The notes beneath the pieces were generated by a model. That model did no database searches. It was not told the origin of the DNA and saw only the letters and a list, made by a program, of their open reading frames with translations. The position numbers were made by a program, and so were the translations under genes. A stretch of 64,000 bases of DNA from Welwitschia mirabilis (lineage: Eukaryota; Gnetophyta; Gnetopsida; Welwitschiales): the NCBI GenBank assembly GCA_051453625.1, contig JBOZIK010000001.1:104281368-104345367 (forward strand), in the 5' to 3' direction. Shown here in pieces: positions 46,831-59,120 of this stretch (position 1 is the stretch's first letter; every line of letters starts with the position of its first letter).

Positions 46831-47880
46831 TTTTGGATCATACTAAAGCATATACCTTGATTTCAAAAGTCTTATCTTTGCATAGGTGCAAAATTTTCAA
46901 GTATCTTTTGATTAGTGAGATAATTACCAAAGTGTCATATCATTCATCATTTAACTTAATATTTTTTACCAATTGATTCACCTCATCTTGTGCTAATTCT
47001 AAATGTGATACTATTGGATATTCATCGAGGAAGTTTCTCTTTAGATTGGTACATATGACATAATTTTTGAATGATGGATCTTTAAAACAAGTCTGAGCAA
47101 GATTAGAAAGGTAATCATCAAATTGATTTTTATTTCTGGGAATAGCTAGGATTTCATAATGATTAAAGGTATAAAGAAACTTTTTCACTCTCTTAAGATA
47201 GAAACCTCAAATTATTAAGTTTGCTTCGTACTTACCCAATACTAGATTAACTACTAACTATAAATCACCAAAAATTTGTAACCTCTTAAAACTAGCTTGA
47301 ATTGATAGGATAATTCCTCTTGATAAGGCTTTATACTTAGCTATGTTATTTTTGTAAGAAAAATTCAACTTGAAAGAAAATTATAAACTCATTTTATTAC
47401 TAAAGAAAAGACCATCCTATAACATTATTTATATTTGATGCATCATTGAAAAACATTAATACATCCTAGTCCTTTTGGATATTAATGATGTAAATTTCCT
47501 CACTTGAAAATTGTTTATATTTACTTGAAGTTTTACCTTCAACTTCTAAAGGTAGATTTAATAGTTGTTCAACTATACATTTACCTTTAACTAACTTTTA
47601 AGAATGAAATTCTAGGTTGAATTTAGTGAGAATTGAAGCCCACTTTGTTAAATGTGTACTAAAAAAAAAAAATCAAAGAGATGTTTGAGTGAATTATAAT
47701 TGTTAATCATAATTATTTTGTTTATCATCATATAATAAATAAAACTTTTATGAAGTAAAAACTAACTCAAACATGTTTTTTCACATTAGTAGAACTTTTC
47801 TTATTTTAGTGTAATGTCCCACTGATGTAGTAAATCAGAAGGTCTTGATGTAGTTCATCATGTTGAAAGATAATTACACT
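46831..47880 (-). pseudogene. Tat-type RNase H and linker remnant
   Basis: A short open frame (46940-47188) encodes LYTFNHYEILAIPRNKNQFDDYLSNLA. It matches the end of the gypsy RNase H (F--FEI-HVPR--N-EADALANLA) with Ala and Asn changes. Upstream, about 47200-47700, the RNase H body is recognisable only in scattered words. Between it and the integrase core there is about 350 bp of degenerate sequence, where the HHCC zinc part would be. Confidence 0.65.
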
Positions 47881-48900
47881 GATTGATGATGGTGTATATC
47901 CCAAGTAAAGATAAAATTATTAATCAGACTTGGATGGACTTAAAATAGGTAGATGTTAAATATTTCTTAATTCTATCAAACTTTTTTTGGCAATATTCAT
48001 TCCATTAGAACTTATTATCTTTCTTGAGTAGATGCATAAATGCTTTACATCAATATGTTAAGGTTGAAATGAACTAATGTATTACTTGTAGTCTACCTTA
48101 GAGACTACATAACTCTTTCAAATTTCATGGTAATGACATATTAGTGATTGCTTTGATCTTTTATGGATCAATTTCTATACCTCATTTTAATATTATCAAA
48201 CCTAAGAGCTTATCAAAAGGTACATCAAAAACACATTTCTTTGGTTGAGCCATAAATGGTATCGTCTTACTTATTTAAAAACTTATTTCAAATCATTTAG
48301 GTGATCAGCTACTACTTTTGATTTCACTACAATGCCATCAACATAATATTCTACATTGTGATGTATCATGTTATGGAATATGTGTGTCATTTCTTTCTAG
48401 TATATTGAACCAGCATTTTTTAACTCCAAAGAAATCATAACATAATAGTATGAATCCTAAGTTGTTATAAATGTCATCTTATGTTTATCTTTAAGGTTAA
48501 TAAATACTTAATTATAATCTAAATAGCTATCCATGAATGATAAAAGATCATAACTAGTTGTGTTATCCACTAGGATATTAATATTTAGTAAAGAGTAATT
48601 GTCTTTTAGAGTTATCTTATTAAAAATCATGATAGTTAATACAACTCCTAATTTGGCCATTTTTATTTAGAACAACTACCATGTTTAACATTATAACCTA
48701 AATAGTCATTCATGAATGATAAAAGATCATAAATAGTTGTGTTGTTAACTAGGATATTAATATTTAGTAAAGAGTAACCATCTTTTAGAGTTACCTTGTT
48801 CAAAATCATAATAGTTAATACAACTCTTAATTTGGCCATTCTTATTTAGACCAACTACCATGTTTGATAGCTAATCTAAGTAATTTACTAGTCAAATAAA
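47881..48900 (-). pseudogene. Tat-type reverse transcriptase remnant with internal duplication
   Basis: Translated leftwards, the readable order is NKNGQI-SCINYHD, YSLLNINILVDNTTSYDLLSF, SLELKNAGSIY, EMTHIFHNMIHHNVEYYVDGIVVKSK, HLNDLK-VFK, then IEIDP-KIKAI and a LKRLCS--GRLQVIH-like stretch. The active site YVDD reads YVDG, so the second catalytic Asp is lost. A block of about 179 bp around the CINYHD...DLLSF motifs is present twice in tandem (48516-48875). In-frame stops and shifts are frequent. Protease and gag lie upstream at 49.8-52 kb. Confidence 0.85.
48516..48875 (-). repeat. 179-bp tandem duplication inside the Tat RT
   Basis: The word catgaatgataaaagatcat occurs at 48532 and 48711, and the copies run side by side for about 175 bp with around one change per 10-12 bases. 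Confidence 0.9.
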
Positions 48901-49759
48901 ACTAGCATTCAAAATATATTCCAAGTCTTGTTTAACTACCAACATAAAATAAGAATTACATTTCCTAACCTTTTATTTTATTGTGGTTAAATTTGGTTTT
49001 AGAATAATGTTATGCATGATAATTGATTTATTAATGCTTGGCATATCATTATAATGCTAATTAAAAATATCTTTATTGGACAATAACATAGTCTCAAGTT
49101 TTAATTTAACTTGATGTGGTTGATGTTGATTGATTTTAGGTTACTTTTATTAATTGTTAGGATCTAGTAGAAAATCATACATTTTAATATCTCATCACTT
49201 TCTTAAAGATGATTTCATTTTTTGAGATTTCATTATTTTATATGCTTTTATATTTTTTGTTTTTTGTTCTTTATTCGAGTAGATACATGATTTTTTTAAA
49301 GATTTCTATAGGTAAATTCTATAAAGTTAAAATAATATACCTTTTAACAAGTTGAGTGTCAAACTTGACATGCAAGGATGGCTTCAATAGACTCTTCATT
49401 ATGGGATCCTATGAAGACAAAAGACTAAGGTAAGAATCAAGAATTGAGATTCTGAATGAAAAGTGAATGTAAATGAACTACTATGAAAAAAGGTTTAAAA
49501 ACAAAACTTAAGTTATTCAAAATCCAACTCTTCATGGTTTTTTCTTTTAAATTTAAAATGGAAGAAAACAATTAGGGGCTAATGGGAAAATTGTTAAAAA
49601 GAAATGGAGTCCGTGATGTATTTAAGAAATATTCATTAGAAATTTGTGAGATCTTCATTTTATAAGGCCCACAGGATCATGTTCATGCAATGATTCATTT
49701 TTCTAGAATTTAAGGTGATGATCAAAAAGGATTGGAATGGTGCTTTAACATTCACCACT

Positions 49760-50120
49760 GTGTGATTTTTTTCTAGTGGCACTAAGAACTGTGATCTAAT
49801 AAACATTGGCTTCTAGTAGGATAAAGATATTATTGCCCCTATTTCCATGATCTAAGGATGATCTAGTAGCAATTTGAATGTTGTGGCATTTTTAATAACA
49901 TGAAATTTTATATCTTTAACTTTTTAAACCACATCAACTAGTAAGATAACTATTCATCTAGATTTATCTTCATGATTATTGAAGCCTCTAATCATTAAAC
50001 TATTTTTCAAATTTAATAAATGTTGAAGTTGATTTTGTTAAGACATGATGATCCAATCACATTTAGTTTAGATCCATAATTGAAAAAGGCCCTAGCAACT
50101 TTAGTAGGTCTAATGTTTAT
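49760..50120 (-). pseudogene. Tat-type aspartic protease remnant
   Basis: The minus-strand motifs are ARAFFNYGSKLNVIGSSCL (DDGS/DNGS active site as NYGS), a MIRGFNNHE block (from VRAFDGTRRE), VILLVDVV, IKFHVIKNATTFKLLLDHP and IMEIGAI (from LLLGRPWIH--GA), ending near 49760. This is the Tat protease arrangement. The gap from here to the RT (49.7-48.9 kb) is recognisable only as AT-rich linker. Confidence 0.7.
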
Positions 50121-50559
50121 TGAAATATGGGGTGGTTTAGTGATTATGATTTTTAAGAAGTAGATGATATTTCCTCAATTTGGAATTGGATCACTTATTA
50201 ATTCTTATTGATATTTTAAATGCTTACCTACTTTAAGATAGGTTCTCATTTTAAGGGTGATTATAGTATTAATCATTCTTCATATAGTATTTCAAATGCT
50301 TATTTATGAGGCATGTAATTTTTAATTAAGAAATAGATGCAATGATATGCTTCCTCTACTTTAGAGGCATGTGATTATGATTAGACATTAGGTTTAGAAG
50401 TTATATGAGTTTAAGCATGTTTCATTTGAACTAATGGTTCTAAATTTTATTTGTTTTCTTGAATGATTTATTTTAAAGGCTTTACAAGTCAAATCTTGGA
50501 TGATAAAAATTACAAAAGAAGTGTCGTCATTTTGAACTACCATATTTTATAGTGATTCT

Positions 50560-51900
50560 ACTGTAGAAGGTCATGAAGGAAATGGTTTTTTGTAAATTTC
50601 AAGTTATTCTTTTGTATCAATGATGATTATGTCAAATTTGATGTTTCCTTTATTTTCAATGACATCTTGAACTATATGTTTTAGGTTGAAGTAGTTTTCA
50701 GTATGATGACCCCTAATTCTATGATACCCATAGTACTTTGACTTATCAAAACTTTTTGGTTTTAGTGTATTAAGATATTTTGTTTTTTTGAAGGCAATTG
50801 AATTACACCTTTTTCAATAAGGTTAAAAGAATTTTTTTCAATGGTATGTTTAACCTCATGAAATTCCTCTTAGATCTTTGAGCTATATTATGGTTTTGAA
50901 TACTATTCTAATCCTGATTCTAGGTTATATATGTTTATTATTAGATTCAAAGTTATTGCAGATTCTATGCTTGTTGTGAATTTTGTATTGGTCAAGGAGG
51001 TGGTGAGAGAATTATCATATAACTAGTTGAAATGCAAAGACATATGAAGGGATAAGAGCTTGACATTACATTTGTTGCATCACTATTTTACTCATCAGTT
51101 AAGGTGAATAATTTGATGGAGATGGATCAGTTGGTTAATAAGGTTGACCAACTATCATAATATTCTTTAAATTGTTTGTATCTTTATTGTTATTATTTTC
51201 TTTCCTAAATGATTTATCTTAGGAGGGACTACCATATTTATTAGCCCCTTTTTCTTTTCTTATGATCTCAATTCTTTTTGCTAGCATGACATCTTATTCA
51301 AAAAATTCAAATAATTGGATCCTAAAACATTTAGAAATATATGAAATACATGACTTGACAAAGATATATGCCATATAAAAATCTATGATGGGGATTTCTA
51401 GTTGCAATGTAGTAACCTTTCATTGTCATGTGTAACCTTATTCTGTTTCATTCAATTATTTTCTCATTATATTCAAGGCATTTAAAGTCATTAATTTTGT
51501 GATGATGATGGAGAGATGTTAAATAGACATTTCCAATAGTTGTTTTAAACTTGCAATCAAATGGACATGTATGTGATGATACCATTTCAGTGCTCATCAT
51601 TTCAAGGATGGATAGAACAAATAACAAGGCATGTTTTATTCAATGTTGTACATGTGATAGTCATGTTTATGGTTTCTAATGCATGATAGGATATTTAACA
51701 TTTGTGAACTTCTCAAAGTTTGACATTTTTCTAGGTGGAATAATTTTTTGAGGGACAAAAGGATGAATTGGTGTATCATCAAAATCTATGTCAAGATAGA
51801 TCTTTTTATTGTGGAGGCTTTACTTTATGTTGTTGATCACTTTTCATAGGTTTGTAAAATTTGGTTGAGCTACATTCCTACTCACAATTCATTGCTTTTT
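50560..51900 (-). pseudogene. Tat-type gag remnant
   Basis: The N-terminal part (about 51820-51350) reads DDTPIHPFVPQKIIPPRKMSN (in pieces), FEKFTNVKYPIMH and MTMKGYYIATRNPHH. The C-terminal part (50740-50600) reads YHRIRGHHTENYFNLKHIVQDVIENKG. These follow the Tat gag pattern F-VP-FEKY-GT--P--HL and the later GHTT--C--LK--IQ-LI--G. In the GHHTEN-F motif the expected Cys is Phe. Frames are broken throughout. The leader and primer-binding site are to the right. Confidence 0.7.
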
Positions 51901-52400
51901 TAATGGTTCATCCTAATTAGTTGAGTACTCAAATAGGCTATTGTCATCATCTTCATTCTTCTTTAAAGTTTGTGATATGGGTTTTCGTAAGGTTGTTGGT
52001 TTCTTATAAACACTCCATTCATTTATGGAATTATCATTTTCATTATCCATCTAAGAGCAAGAATTACCTTTGTTTTCATCATTGTCTATTAATCCTAGTC
52101 TTCTTATAACTATTAATCTTACTCTTCTAGTATAATGTTCTAGGTAGGTCTGCCAATAGCTCCTATAGTCAAGCACTGAATGAAGTTGACTGGTGGTTAG
52201 AGTAGAAGGGTCCTTTTAGATGAGTACAAGGTACTCATCCTCAGAGATGTAGGTTTTTTTTCCCCTCTTGTTGAAACTAGCATAATAGTTATTTTGTTGT
52301 GCAACAAGGTGGTACATAAGATAAATGGATAGATCAAGTGTAAAAGGTCAAATGAACAAATAGGAACCTATGTGATGTGCCCTCCTTCTAGTGCCAAAAC
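51901..52400 (-). other. Tat leader with primer-binding site
   Basis: Immediately left of LTR B (about 52382-52400) the minus strand reads ttttggcactagaagga, like the TTTGGCGCTAGAAGGAGGGC beginning of Tat-type leaders. The plus-strand open frame at 51921-52109 is a shadow in leader sequence. Confidence 0.65.
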
Positions 52401-52859
52401 TATTATGATATTTTTTATCGTGACATCCTATTTATTGTCTTTAGTTATTAAATGGTCTTCAAATTTTGTTTATAGCTCTTCTTCTCATGCTAAAACTGTT
52501 GTGATTTTTTTTTGGATTTTTAATGCTAATTCCCTAGTTTAATGATAAATTATTACTATGTAATATGCAATCTTATGTGCTAAGTTTGGGTAATGCAATT
52601 CCCTTCTGCCTAACATGAATAGCTTTTTTCCCCTAAATTTTGAAATTGCTTAAGAAAGCATAAGTATTTATGTTAACTTTAAAATACAAATATTGACAGT
52701 TCTAAAGGTTTAGAAACTACAAACAATAATTTATTTTATCTATAAAATTCACTTTTGTCTTGAAACATAAATAATATAAAAAATTTAAAAATAATATTAT
52801 TATATTAAAAAATTCAACTACAAAATAATGAATTAGGAATTCAAAATCCTAGGAAAATA

Positions 52860-52861
<2 letters not shown>

Positions 52862-52895
<34 letters not shown>
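52862..52895. repeat. (AT)n microsatellite in LTR B
   Basis: About 17 AT units. LTR A has only taataatatatagat at this place, so the run expanded in B. Confidence 0.95.
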
Positions 52896-52898
<3 letters not shown>

Positions 52899-52962
52899 TC
52901 AACACTTGCATTTAGTTAATGTTTCACAAGATTATTCCAAAAACGGTAAATAAAGTTTAAAA

Positions 52963-53487
52963 NNNNNNNNNNNNNNNNNNNNNNNNNNNNNNNNNNNNNN
53001 NNNNNNNNNNNNNNNNNNNNNNNNNNNNNNNNNNNNNNNNNNNNNNNNNNNNNNNNNNNNNNNNNNNNNNNNNNNNNNNNNNNNNNNNNNNNNNNNNNNN
53101 NNNNNNNNNNNNNNNNNNNNNNNNNNNNNNNNNNNNNNNNNNNNNNNNNNNNNNNNNNNNNNNNNNNNNNNNNNNNNNNNNNNNNNNNNNNNNNNNNNNN
53201 NNNNNNNNNNNNNNNNNNNNNNNNNNNNNNNNNNNNNNNNNNNNNNNNNNNNNNNNNNNNNNNNNNNNNNNNNNNNNNNNNNNNNNNNNNNNNNNNNNNN
53301 NNNNNNNNNNNNNNNNNNNNNNNNNNNNNNNNNNNNNNNNNNNNNNNNNNNNNNNNNNNNNNNNNNNNNNNNNNNNNNNNNNNNNNNNNNNNNNNNNNNN
53401 NNNNNNNNNNNNNNNNNNNNNNNNNNNNNNNNNNNNNNNNNNNNNNNNNNNNNNNNNNNNNNNNNNNNNNNNNNNNNNNNNNNNNNN
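52963..53487. other. Assembly gap, 525 N
   Basis: LTR A is continuous across this point (aaagtttgaaaataatatt near 24285). The bases ttaaaa occur on both sides of the gap in B. Confidence 0.9.
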
Positions 53488-54303
53488 TTAAAAATAATAT
53501 TAATTTTAGAATTGTACAATTGACTGAGACAAAATTAGATTCACAGAGCTTTTTATGTCATCCCAATTAAATTTATTTAAATTTATTTACAAAAGCATTT
53601 GTGATTTCTAATTATACTGGTTATTAAATTCCTTTCTAAAAATTTTAATGGATGTAATCAATGAAGTTCATTAAACAGTAGTGCTTTCAAATGGAAGCTA
53701 AAAATTCTAGTAAATCTAAGTAATTGAGGCTGGAATAGGTAGAAAAGAAAATCCATTTTGAGAAATTGAGAAGTCTGAAACTAAAATACTACTTGGAAAT
53801 ATAATTAAAAATTTTAGAAGAAGAAATATAAGTATTTTCCTTATTAATTGATAATTCTACATAATTATTTATTGAATAACATAAATAGAGAAAAAAGGTG
53901 CTAATGAAAATTTAAAACCTAAAAATCATAGGTTCTCAGCTTTTATGATAGTTTATCTATTTGAATCCTCTACCTTTTCAATAAAACTAATTGATCTATG
54001 TTAAAATTGTGCAAATTTGGATATATCATTGCTACAATCTGAAACTAATGTGGACTTTGCTACACATTATCCCTCAGTCTTCTTCCTTTGGACACTACTT
54101 TTTCTCTTTTTCCTTGCTGCATTCATGTTTTTCTTTCTCAATGTGTGCTACTCTAATGACCTCTTATTACTATTGTTCCTAATTGTGGCTAGTTTATGTT
54201 GTTTTATTAATTATCTCTGATTTTTTTGGATCTTTTTTAACCCCTTTCTTATAGCCTTATTGTCATTTCTAATGTGCTACTTAGCTAAGAAAATGACATT
54301 GTG

Positions 54304-54766
54304 TTTTTATCTGCCTTCCTGACGATGCTATCTAATACGAACCCTGTTCGAGCTAGGTGGATTCCAAAATAAAAAGGAAGGATAAGAATGTAAAATTGAA
54401 CTTCAAATTTCTACTTAAATTCATTAATAAAATGACTAAATATAAATACATGAAGAATCCCTTAAATTTAGGACCCATGATAACAACTATGCCCGCTAAC
54501 AAAGGAAATGGATCATTACTTCACAACTTAACAAACCATGACTTTAATAACTATACCCACTAACTAAGGAATGGAGCATAACTCCATAACTTAATAAACC
54601 ATGACTTTAACAGACTTATTTAACTCAATGGAATAATTCAAATTGCTAACAATAACTTAAAATACTAATTCAAAAATAAACTTCATAATCTTAGGCCCAT
54701 GTTGGCTTCTTGAAATTTCTTTTAGGCCTTTCCTCCACTGGGCTTGTGTTCTTAACCTACATAACA
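54304..54766. mobile_element. Unclassified insertion of about 460 bp in LTR B
   Basis: LTR A is continuous here (gatgctgtccattcctgc near 25113-25130). In B the two halves lie at about 54303 and 54767. The inserted DNA begins near tttttatctgcc and ends near cctacataaca. It has no protein motif and contains two 64-bp tandem units at 54485-54611. The flanks ttgtg and ctatt may be a decayed 5-bp target copy (A has ctgtc). It could be a small non-autonomous LTR element or a MITE; the ends do not decide. Confidence 0.55.
54485..54611. repeat. 64-bp tandem repeat, two units
   Basis: The unit starts aactatgcccgctaac (54485) and aactatacccactaac (54549); both end in aaaccatgactttaa. Confidence 0.85.
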
Positions 54767-57167
54767 CTATTCATTCTTACACTTTTTTGGCTATGTGTAC
54801 TTCTTTTGCTTCGTCATTGTAATGTAGACCTTTAATTACCCTCGTAGTTAAGAAGAGAATATGCCAACTAAGAATATATGAAAAGTCATAGAAAATGTCA
54901 TCATATCTAGAGGAGGAAGAATAGTGTACTATAAGATTCGAAGGTGGAAAGGTTAGGATTCTATGTAAAGAATTAAAACTACTTTATCAATAAGCTATCT
55001 AGCTGATTATGGAGTCCCAGAATTCCTTGTCTCTAATGCCAGATGGTGATGTGAAGTGGATTGACTAGTGAGGTTTAAATTCAATACAGTAGTTCATTCT
55101 CATGTAATGTCTCCTAAATCCAATAACTTCAATCATGGCTTTCAGTTTTTAGATATGAATGCTATTTAAAATGGCCTAAATCATGAGTTCTAGAGGAATG
55201 AAAGATCCATGCATTTAATATGATTATTAGCATCATTATCATCTCACTCATGCTAAATGCACATCTTATATTTCACTTCTATCATTCATACAAATCTTGT
55301 ATACCAAATTGCAGATGGTCCTTCTCTATGATTTCTTTACAAAAATGTAGACTTTGTTCAGAAAATGTAGTGTCGTTGAAGATTTAATTGCAAGCAAAAA
55401 ATGATGGATAATTTCTTCATAATCTAGATATTATTAAAATTGATTCTTAACCGATAAGCTACGATGCTATTGCAAACATAGGTATATTATTGTGAGTCTA
55501 CATTAGATTAGTAATTGTAAGTTCTTTTTTTTAAATATCCATAAAAAGAGAAAAATGAAAAACTAGTGAAGGTTCATCAGTTTAACTTACATGAGACTAT
55601 AAAAATTTTCTCTTATTGAAGATTGTTAATACATTGGGAAAAATAAACAAGCAAAGCCTAGGTAAGCACAATTAACTGCTTTGATAATATGGAAAAGTTA
55701 ATCTAAAAAATCTTTTTATCTCTCAACATAGTGAACTTATTTTAAACAATTATGCATTTACATTGTAAGGATAAAAACTGTAGCATGAATGCCTAAATAT
55801 GTTAATGACAATAAAGAATAAAGAAATGTTTGAGCTCAACAAACTTGTTGGCCTTCCATTGAAATATTCTCAAAATGCTAATCCCTAAACATTTCCCTTC
55901 TTAAAGTAGGCCAACATAATAAATGAGGGGTTACAACTGGCTGAGGAGCTACCTTTGAATTCATTATGACATTACCACTCACCCTAAAATCCTTCTTCAT
56001 CCAACATTTTTCTCTTACTATATAGCTTATGTTATTTTCAGAATTTGAAGATGAGTAACTCTTGAATGACTTAGATGAGTGACTTGTGTCATGGCATACT
56101 ATACAGGAAAAACTCATAGCTTAGCACATGAAACAAATGTGGCACAGGGATTGCAAAGAAGTGCATAAAACAAGAAAATAGCTGAAATGAATGAAAGTTG
56201 CTCTAAACGTATATCATGATATAGACTTTTGACATGATCTATAACATTGACATGAACAAATTTACTCCAATTAATTTGGGTTAATTTCATCCAAAAAACC
56301 TATTGAATACCCATGTTTATGAAATTATCAAAATCTTTAATGATTTAATATGGGCTTATAGCCTTAAATCATGAGTAAGTATCATCTTCTTCCTCTAGAA
56401 CCACCTACTAATGCCCTAATCTTAGAGACATCCCCTATTGTAGTAGTTATCATAACATCATAATATCTAACCTCCATGTTATATATTAACATTAGTTTTT
56501 TAGTACTAGTACTCAAATGTACCTTAAAGACCATCTTCTACTATAATGCATAGATCAAACCCACAACTATAGGTTTGGACATTAAATGTAGAACATAAAA
56601 TCTAGTTATAGCATGGGTCCTCTTCACTTGCATCTACTAGAAACAATTGAATGAAATCAGCATAGTTAAAACCACTGCATGAATAGGCCTTTGAAGTTAT
56701 ACATTATCCATGGCCTTCATCTCCATTAATAGAATAGCCAAAACTTCTTCCAGTGTGGTAGACCACTCCAACTCATTAACTAGAGCAATAATAAACAATC
56801 AAACTCCAACATTAAAGGTCTAGACCATAAATGATAGCTTCATGTTGTAATATATGATTTTGTTCATGTCCAAATGGCTAATAAATATCTTAATGTTGAA
56901 GATTGCACTTCTAGAGAGTAATTACATTTTGTCAAAAGAGGTTTTAATACTTATGCCACTAGATGGACTTTTTCCTGCTATTTCAAAGTTGGCATTGTAT
57001 CCAAACAAGGTCACTACCTGTGTCCATTAAGGTGGCACTCCTTCGAGCATATCTAGATCAAGCTTCATGATGTAGATGTTATGTTATGAGTAGTGAAAGG
57101 CATTAAGTAGATCATGCATTAAATAAACGCAATTTACAATGATGAAATGCATGGTTAGTCTTTAGAT

Positions 57168-57510
57168 TGTTAAAAATTAGTACATCTTATTAGACTAATC
57201 TTTTTATTATTTCTATTAGTTACTTCCTAATTCTATGTACTAGACTTATTATTTTAGTATTTCTATTAGTTCAGTTCCTAATTATATAAGTAGACTAAGT
57301 CAGTTTTAAAGATTTGATTATCTAGGTTTTTTTTTGTTTGGGTTAGTAATTAGAGTATTTTCAGAAAGTTTATTAGCAAGCTAGATATATATATATAACC
57401 TGCACTTAGTGTAATCATTCGTTCAAGACTAAGGTAATAAAATTTTCATTCCCTAGCTTCTTTTTGTTCTCTCTATTTCTAGTATAATACTTCCTTTGTC
57501 TTTTAGATTA
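57168..57510 (+). repeat. 5' LTR of the copia element in LTR B
   Basis: A 343-bp LTR starting tgttaaaaattag and ending gatta, directly followed by the primer-binding site. A TATA-like run (tatatatatataa) lies at 57386-57398. The LTR matches 61662-62003. Confidence 0.85.
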
Positions 57511-57522
57511 TGATATCAAGAG
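57511..57522 (+). other. Primer-binding site of the copia element in LTR B
   Basis: The sequence tgatatcaagag corresponds to TGGTATCA-GAG of the initiator Met-tRNA complement. Confidence 0.8.
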
Positions 57523-57639
57523 TTTCATTGAGGTAGTTTTCATGCATTCTTATTTCTTATTACTTATGAAGTTTTTATTTATCTTTTGGAGGAGATTTAA
57601 AGTTGTGAAGAGGAAGGTTTATTATATAATATGAAGTTA

Positions 57640-58500
57640 TAAAATAGGCGAAATAGCTCGAACACACAATATGATGTTGAAGAGCTTATAGGAACAAACT
57701 ACAAGTACTAGAGAATGGGCATGGAGGCTTATCTTTAAAGTTAAGACCTATGGAAATTAGTTGTTAACACTGATATGAAATTCCAACAGACACTCCAAAA
57801 AATGTTGAACCATGAAAGAAATAAAAGATCCAAGCATGGTAAGCCCTTTCTGCCTTGAGGACTTTGATAGGCAAAGATTTCATTAATCACGTGCATGATG
57901 TCACTTCTCTAAAAGAAGTCTGGAAGAGACTTGTGAGGCTATTTTCTAGAAAGAATACATTAAGACTATAATTATTAGAGAATGAGTTGGCAATGCTAAC
58001 CCAAGGAGTTATGTCTATTTCTAAATATTTCTTTTATGTTAAAAGTATTTATGCTAAAATTTTAGAACTAGATGCAAATAAGAAGATCAATGAAGCAAGA
58101 TTATGATGGTTTCTCATTCAAGTATTGAAGAAGGAGTACATACCTTATGTTACCTCCATTCAGGGATGGGCAAATTAGCCTTCAAATTGGAAATTTTGCT
58201 TTTGAACTAGGAGGCTTTAGAAAAGTAAATGATAAATAATTTTGATTCAAATGCTATTCTATTCTCTAATGGAAATCATAATAAGAAGAACATATTAGCA
58301 AAAAGTAAAAATAATGAATGAGGATTAAGTGCTAAAAAAGCTACTAATTACAACTCATAAAATCACAACCTGATCAAGTGCTATAGAGGTGGTAATATTG
58401 GGCACATTAAGAAAAAATTACAGAGTAAAGTTATCCAAAGAAAATGTAGTAAGTGATAATGAAGAACAAGAATAACTCAAATGGGAGCAATGCTTCACTG
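57640..58500 (+). pseudogene. Copia gag remnant
   Basis: The frame begins VEELIGTNYKY and MGMEAYL (family: LDGTNYRTWKMRMEAYL), followed by blocks from DLWKLV, DVTSLKEVW (other frame) and LENELAMLTQGVMSISKYF. A DANKKINEARL-WFLI block and a PYVTSIQGW motif follow. The zinc knuckle near 58380-58425 reads CYRGGNIGHIKKKL, with the second Cys as Gly and the last Cys lost. Many stops and several shifts. Confidence 0.85.
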
Positions 58501-58559
58501 TAGAAGTAGTTGAAGGAAGCAATAATGTTGCTACAAAATCAATACCAAATTAAAATCTT

Positions 58560-59120
58560 TTCAACCAAAAAAGATGCAAGGAGGAGTGGATCATTGATTC
58601 AGGTTTCTCTCACCAAGTAACCAGAAATGATTCACTTTCCTCAGAGTTATGTCAACATAATGAAGAGCAAGTTATTGTTATAACTGATAACTTAACTTAT
58701 CCAATAGCAAAAGAAGGATTTTTAAAGATTAATATTGGTGATACATAAACTGTCAAGATGAATGATGTCTTTCATGTTATATTTCTAAAGAGAAATTTAG
58801 TTTTAGTCTCTCAAATTACTAGTTATGTAAAATATGTTTTATTTGGGTTAAATGATGTAAAAATACTTGATAGTTTGAAAAATATAGCTACTATTGTTAT
58901 TTTCATTGGTGAGAAGAAAGGTTCCTTGTTTTTCATATCAAGGAGAAGTATATGTAAAGAAGATAAGTCAAACTAATAGTGCAACAATTTCGCATGCATG
59001 ATTGGGTCATTTAAACTATCAATTACAATAACAAATTTCATTGAGGAATTAGTGGAAGGCATTTCATTTTTATAAAATGTTCATGAAGACATAACTTATT
59101 AAGGCTGTAAATTTGGAAAA
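58560..59120 (+). pseudogene. Copia protease and GAG-pre-integrase remnant
   Basis: CKEEWIIDSGFSHQVTRND keeps the DSG active site (about 58580-58630). TDNLTYPIAKEGFLKI and the open stretch 58758-58976 follow (MNDVFHVIFLKRNLVLVSQI in pieces, then SLFFISRRS), the C-terminal protease and linker. The pre-integrase part reads IEELVEGI and a GCKFGKSHCLSFKKS motif (from C--C-FGK-HRLPF), at about 59040-59140. A stop follows the IGDT motif. Confidence 0.85.

Noticed and set aside
55878-56117. Minus frame with a CIVCHD motif, possible zinc finger
   Set aside because: It lies in LTR B. LTR A has a similar CIGCHG word but lacks about 60 bp of the frame and has an early stop, so there is no conserved protein.
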